Assembly: GCF_019279795.1 (NCBI RefSeq)
Contig: NC_056740.1
Location: 231,782,797-231,846,796, forward strand
Reading direction: 5' to 3'
Length of the DNA stretch: 64,000 nucleotides
Source: Protopterus annectens
Lineage: Eukaryota; Chordata; Ceratodontiformes; Protopteridae
Part shown: positions 56,301 through 64,000 of the stretch, in pieces
How positions within the stretch are numbered: position 1 is the first letter of the stretch
Layout: every line of letters starts with the position of its first letter
Translations under genes and position numbers: made by a program
The notes under the pieces: generated by a model
The model's input: the letters and a program-made list of their open reading frames with translations, nothing else
The model's database searches: none
Told to the model about the DNA's origin: nothing

Positions 56301-57029
56301 TGGTGGTGAAGTGACCCATGCTGTCACTGCAACTCTCAGTTCCATTTCTACTAATGGTGACCAGCTGGCAGCAGTAGTAATGGACCCCATGCAGCTGGCT
56401 TATATACTGCATATGGTTGTGCAGGTAAAGATGCAATGCCTAGTCCAGAATTATGGACCATGACATGCAGGTTAGTGCTTCCTTTCTTCTAAAAAAACAT
56501 ACTGTATAATTTCTGCATTTAGTGATATCTGTAGGCTATGCTGTGTGGTGCACGGTCTACTGTCACTGTTCATCATTAAATATATATATTTTTTGTTTTG
56601 GAACAGGTACTCATATCATTGTTTGTAAAAGTCAAGCCTGAGTGCTCACTGACTCCTGCTCAGTGATGTTGTAAGGCATCACATAAGAAATAATTACATT
56701 TTTAACTGTTTTGCACAATACATTCTGCTGAGGTAGTGTTCCTAAGAATGTACATACTGAATTTCCTGAATTGGTACATTTAATAAAAAGTATTATGTCA
56801 GTTTAACATGAGGTTATACCTTGTAATAGAATAAAATCATATCACATTTTATATTACACAATGTTTCCTCATTTATATTACATATTTCAACTGAGCTAAT
56901 GTTCTCTGTTAAGGTACTGCACATCAGATGTTTCAGTTTGTCATACACAATAATTTGTGTCCTCATAGACAAAAAAAATTGTATAGTGGTGAGGCTGAAG
57001 TGACAGCAGTGTTTGTTTACATGGAAAGA

Positions 57030-57830
57030 TACTTATAGGTTCATAGGGTCATAGGTGTTTAGTAGGCTAACAACCACAAGGGCCTTTTAAACCTAGTCAT
57101 GCATCCCAAATCTCTGACAAGTTCTGGTACACTTGATAAGAGTAAGCAGGGGCTTGGGGGGTCAAACATTTACAAGCAGGGACTGGGGAGGTGGACCATT
57201 TACAAGCTGCTTGTGTCCATTAGAGCCATGGGTGCCAAACCAAGGATGAATTTCCTGTTCCCCATTCAATTGTCCAAGTTACACTTGAATTGGGTTAGGG
57301 AGGAAATCTGCTTCACATGGATGGGTAGCCTGTTCCAGAGAAGGGGTAGTCTGTGGAATATATAGCTTTCTCTCCAGAAGATCTTATTTATGTCAGAGGC
57401 ATGGTTTAAGTGTTTAGATTGGGTAATTATAGTACTGTTTGTTGTGTGGATATGCAGAAGGTCCATCAGAGGAAGGTCTGATAATGCCTTGTATGCCAGG
57501 CATAGATCTCTCCTCAATAGCCTGTAAAAGACAAAATATAGGAATAGGGTCTTGAGGCAGTCTGCACAGGACATGTTACTTATGCCCTGTGTTCTTTTAG
57601 TGAGGAACCTTTGTGGGCATTCCAGTTGTTGGATATGCCTGGTTAGGTACATACGAAGGGGGTATTGTACACAATGTTAGGTTTGATGAATGCTGAATAC
57701 AGTGGAATAATGACTTCCTTGGACCTAGATGCCATACCTTTGTTACTTTATTTAATAGTCTTTCTCTGAATACCTGTGTATCACTTCCTTTTAAGTCATT
57801 GGTAATTGGCAGTTGTAATAATGGCAATGC
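57030..57830 (-). mobile_element. CR1 LINE 3' fragment
   Basis: Minus strand. MYLTRHIQQLECPQRFLTKR, FYRLLRRDLCLAYKALSDLP and WRESYIFHRLPLLWNRLPIH (57652-57266) align with the ORF2 C-terminus of the copy at 1-3898. The octamer-type tail lies at 57030-57060 (ATAGGTTCATAGGGTCATAG on the plus strand). It is more diverged than the other two copies, so it may represent another subfamily. It lies between the two Harbinger genes. Confidence 0.85.
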
Positions 57831-58149
57831 ACAAAGTATTAATGATTATAATTATTTTAAAGTGCAGCTTTCTGTATACATTTCCATGTCATTTTAAGCA
57901 ATATCATTATAGGAATGAAATGCATACAGTTCAAAAGTGTCATTGGTGTACACAGCCATTTATTTATTTTTCATATATTTCATTTTTTTTTTTACTTTAC
58001 TTAATAGCTTATTTCCTTTGAGTTAAATATTGTCATCTTTGTGTGAAGTTCATATTGTAAGTAACAGAAATGTCAGACTTCAATCACAATAGATCAAGGC
58101 CAAATGTGTAATATACACATCTCATAAAGATAGGCCAGGTGATAGTGCA

Positions 58150-59390
58150 CAGGAGCTGTCATGAGAGCTGGATGGTGAGTTGGTCTGATGTGACCTACGT
58201 ACTTGATGCAGGTGATCCTGCAGACACTGATCTGACAGTGCTGGGGGACTGGGACCTTGAATAAGAGGTTCTGCTAGGTGTAGAAGAACACCAGTGTGGC
58301 CTGTATGAAATCAGTTGTGCTTGGTACGCCTTGCTAATTACAGTACTTTCTTGAGAAGCACTTGTAATTTCATGTGATCTGCCCCTATATATCTGTATAG
58401 CACCCAATCCTCTTCGTCTTCCAAGACTAACTCCTACTTGAGTCTGGTAAGTCTGAGCTAGTACACTAACGGAAGCGGCTATGAACACTTGGTGTGCCAC
58501 CACACTATGAGTGTGATCATGGTGTCATCCTTATTCTCTGCCATTTTCATGTTCTGGAAATCCTCATGTACACTCTGGAGGATTCTGACCATTTTCAGCT
58601 GACTCGCTGTGGCAGTGCTCTGAGCCCTAATGGCACAGCACATTTATAAGTGGACAACCCATACTTTATGTGTTTCTTGTGTGCTGAAGAGTTACTGCCT
58701 TGTAAATATAACTATGCTATCATCAGCAGCAGCAGCATTCTGCTTCAGATATCCTGCAGATTTATTGGTATAGTGGAATTGTTTGTTTCTGCTGTTGGTG
58801 AATGAATACATTACTAATAAAAAGTAGCATACACTACTACATGCCGAGTAAGGAAGTGTGGAACACACTTGTTATGCACACGGCCTTGACTGTCATTATG
58901 TACAGAAGTGGAGGGTTCCTCTGTTACTAGTAATTGTCGTGCTTTAAATGTAATCGCTAGCATGCAATTCTCAATATAAATATATTTTACCGTTTTTAAA
59001 CAAATCTTCCTGAGCAGATGTGTTGCTGCTGCAGATGTTGGTAATGGCTGGTGTACACCTCATTTCTGATTATTCCAGTGCCATCATCTTCTGTGTCACA
59101 GTCATCCCCACAAAAGGAGAGGAATCCTTTTGTCATCTGGTGTTAAACGAATAAGTGTAGGAGGTCACCCAAAAAACTGGTATAGACAATTGCATTCTGC
59201 TTTGCCTTACTCTGGCAAGTCCTGTCATATTATTTGCCCTCTTCTTGCATTTTTGTTAATGTGCAGTTTTTTCCACCAACATCATTTATATAGATAATCA
59301 CTTGATTCCAGGCCATTGCTCTCTCAGCTTTTTTGGCCTCCCTCTTCCAAAAAGATGTTTGCCATATTTCCTAAGGGCTGCCATGATGAA
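58150..59390 (-). pseudogene. PIF/Harbinger Myb/SANT-like accessory protein remnant
   Basis: Minus-strand translation gives WKREAKKAERAMAWNQVIIY followed by INDVGGKNCTLTKMQEEGK (about 59350-59240), resembling the SANT/Myb-like trihelix of Harbinger second ORFs (AW-x-x-I...VN-x-VG...RT-x-x-x-V-K-K-K-W). Further down, ASQLKMVRILQSVHEDFQNM (about 58610-58550) looks like the C-terminal coiled coil. Stops and shifts are frequent. The convergent orientation to the transposase supports the pairing. Confidence 0.55.
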
Positions 59391-61696
59391 TGGCTAAAAT
59401 TATCTCTGCCTTGATTCTTGAATTTGCATTATTACTGCACATAAACAATATTCCACAGTCATACACCAACAAACTTTGGATGTAATCATCAGTCAAACAA
59501 CACAACATTGAAAGCATCCCTGCTATTATCAAAAAAAAAATACAGAGGTCAGGTGACACAAAACTCAAAATTATATACGCATGCAGCATTTCTATCCAGC
59601 CAAGTAAGGTTTTGTTGAACTAATGTTTGGACCATCATGACTACATTCATAATAGTAAGGCAAGAAGTTTGTTAGCAGACCTGGATCCTTCCCCCACCAA
59701 TTTACTGTATTTATTCTGCCATTTTTCATTCAGGAGTGGCACTCAGAAATTTCCCAGTAAAAAAAAAAACATCTATGCTGTGATAACAAAACATCATTGA
59801 TACTTCAGTACTTCACAATTAAATTACTGCAAAGTATTACATTTTACTATGTGTGAACAATCACTAAAATACAACAAAATAAACTTATCTTTCTCAGTGG
59901 TATAGCCAGAAAATTCCATTCTGTACTCACAAACCCTTTTCACTGACCCCCCCAGCTCACCTGGCATTTCAAACAAATGGTCACATCTTTCAAAATGTTG
60001 TCCCCTTGCAGTTAATAAACATACATACCCATTTCAGCAGTTCCCTCTAAAACTATTAAAGATATTGTTTTTTTTTTTATTTGCATTCATCTCTGAAATT
60101 ATGTACTTGTTATTTGTTATTTGAGGCATTAATTTAGACAGTTGTAAAAATAATATGGCCTGAAAAAAGTTACAATGTTTCTGAGTGATGCAAAGAAACA
60201 TGTACTCTATGGGGTACAAACTGTATGCCTGGCTATACCCTTGATCTTTCTCAGTGAACATTATATGCATTTCCACTGCTGCTGCTATAATGAATTTTCA
60301 TTTAGAAATAACAATTTTACAGTATTCATGTAAGTCATCCAAATCTGTCCATCTTATCAGTAAAGCAAACATTTCTTCAAGTAAACACAGTAGTCTAACA
60401 TCATTTTGAAAGGCTTGACATATTTGCAATATTTGTAATACTTATTGCTTACTTTGCAAAGTCCACGGTCACCTAAGCCATTTGCCACTTACTGAAGTAA
60501 GCTTAACTTAATATGGTGGTGTTAAACTTATTTGCATAAGTTCAAGGTTATTTATGCATTTTGTATGCAAAATATGCCTCTTTATACTTAACTCTATGAA
60601 TTGCAGTAATATGTGAATATGTAAGGCAACTTATCCACGTAACCAGGCCTCAGATAGTTGTGAATATGGTCTCAGGGACTCAGGAATGCACTGGGGCTGG
60701 TGTTGGAGTCTACAGCAGTCATCAGCAATCCTCAGAAGCCCACAGAAATGAGCACATAACCTTAGTTATTCTCTTTGGTGGCAATGTTTAGAAAAGGGAA
60801 AATGAAGTCATATTCATGTCATTTTGCACAACCATAAAGCATAATGCCTGCCCATCTGACATCATCTGGCACACCATATCACCCAAGTTTGGGTTGAATC
60901 TTATATAAATGTGGAGTAGATAAATGTAAATTAGTTCTGATGAAGTCTAATGGAAAAAAGTGCTTAACTGTTCTGTAAATAAAACTTTATTTTCCTCACT
61001 GCTTAGTGGTGTTTGGCAATCCAGGCTCATTTTTGGTTTGTAGTTATTGTTTTGGCTGTGTTTTACCTCGGCTAACATTTGGCTTGACCATATCACCTCG
61101 GATCAATCTTTATTTACTAAAAGTTGATAATGACACACATAGTAACATTTATTTTAGCTGAAATAAATAAACAAAAGAAAAAAAAAAGAAATAATAATAC
61201 TGCTGCTATACTGCAGAAGGAATACATAAAGAAGTTATTCCTCCCTAACATTCAGGGATAATACTCCAAAAAGGTAGCAGCACCAAGGCACACAAGCATT
61301 AACATCTGTTAGTAAGATAAACACTGATGATTTCATTAATGAATTTTATCTACCGTATAAATGAAAAAAAAAAACACAGAGCCTGCCATAGGAAAGACAT
61401 AAATCAATAGTAACAGTACCAAGTCTAATGCCCATGCTAATTAACTGGGTTTCATTAGGGTAATGTCACACACCAGATGGAGTTGTTCTAAACTTGTGAA
61501 CCACAGCCCTGGTCATACTCTCTTCATTCTGGTACTGGCACATCCAATGATGGTAGCACCTGTGAAGGCATGAAACCATGCTCTAATCTGGTCTGACAAG
61601 GAAAACAAGATTATGTTCTGTCTTCTTACTGATCTGTACCTGGAAAAGATCAGCTTCAGACTGGAAGAAAGATTAACATTCTGCAGGAGCTGGGTG
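59391..61696. other. No gene seen
   Basis: AT-rich, short frames. Near 60939-60990 there is CTGATGAAGTCTAATGGAAA followed by an A/T-rich terminus, which weakly resembles the 3' end of Penelope-type elements. Confidence 0.4.
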
Positions 61697-61987
61697 CATA
61701 CCTCTTAACCTCATAGTATAAGAAATCTGGACAAAGCCAAAATAATGGGTGGACAACAGCTTGCAAACAGGGACAGATTTTAAATATTGCTCTTATAAAC
61801 TTAGAACATTGTTAGAATAAGAGGTTTTGCATTAGCATACATTTTCCAAAGGATATAAAGTCTGAAACTCAAATGTCTCTCATTATTTAATTACTTCAAT
61901 CTTCACTGATTTTCCTAAAAAACACAAATGTTATGAGGGATAGACCAAAAATATAAGGCAAAAATCTGGAGAGTTGAGAGGCATGGT
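61697..61987. repeat. Dispersed repeat, fullest copy
   Basis: About 290 bp. Ends are roughly inverted (left CATACCTCTTAACCTC; right, reverse complement, CATGCCTCTCAACTCTCC). The interior shares long blocks with 4597-4808 (left part) and 13690-13790 (right part). No ORF. Likely a small non-autonomous DNA transposon. Confidence 0.65.

Positions 61988-64000
<2,013 letters not shown>

Overview
This is vertebrate nuclear DNA made almost entirely of transposable elements. I found no host gene that I can support. The mix points to a very large, repeat-rich genome: CR1, L2, L1/Tx1-like and RTE-like LINEs, V-SINE-type SINEs, a DIRS1-like tyrosine-recombinase retrotransposon, a class I (gamma/epsilon-type) endogenous retrovirus, a PIF/Harbinger transposon, hAT-like ends and long GT microsatellites. 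V-SINEs together with DIRS and CR1/L2 fit a lungfish best; an amphibian such as a caecilian or salamander, or another basal bony vertebrate, is possible. This organism call is an inference from repeat content, not from a host gene.

Layout. 1-3.9 kb: a CR1 LINE (esterase-type ORF1, endonuclease-RT ORF2) split by a V-SINE. 4.4-5.5 kb: an L1/Tx1-like endonuclease scrap, a dispersed repeat and a tRNA-type SINE split by a palindromic DNA element. 5.5-13.6 kb: two head-to-tail L1/Tx1-like LINEs on the minus strand, carrying an L2 fragment, a CR1 fragment and a second palindromic element. 13.7-27.1 kb: decayed plus-strand L1/Tx1-like and RTE-like LINEs, interrupted by a 9.27-kb provirus (16198-25468) with 734-bp LTRs and a 5-bp target duplication. 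27.9-31.2 kb: an old hAT-like element full of internal tandem repeats. 35.3-36.2 kb: GT-rich higher-order repeat. 36.8-43.1 kb: a nearly intact DIRS1-like element. 43.2-47 kb: a third palindromic element, then an L2-like LINE (minus). 49-53 kb: another decayed LINE. 55.4-59.4 kb: a PIF/Harbinger pair (transposase plus, Myb-like minus) with a CR1 fragment between. The rest is AT-rich sequence with small tandem arrays.

How the parts relate. Two LINE/SINE partnerships can be read directly: the V-SINEs end in the same 3' tail as the L2-like LINEs, and another tRNA-derived SINE family ends in a CR1-like tail. Four loci share an unusual internal core (a short conserved block plus a G/C-rich hairpin) although the terminal inverted repeats around three of them differ; this is the best candidate for something undescribed. 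The provirus has a gag stop in the UGA-CUA context known for stop-codon readthrough, and it contains an L2 insertion whose 5' junction carries a 34-nt copy of sequence lying downstream.
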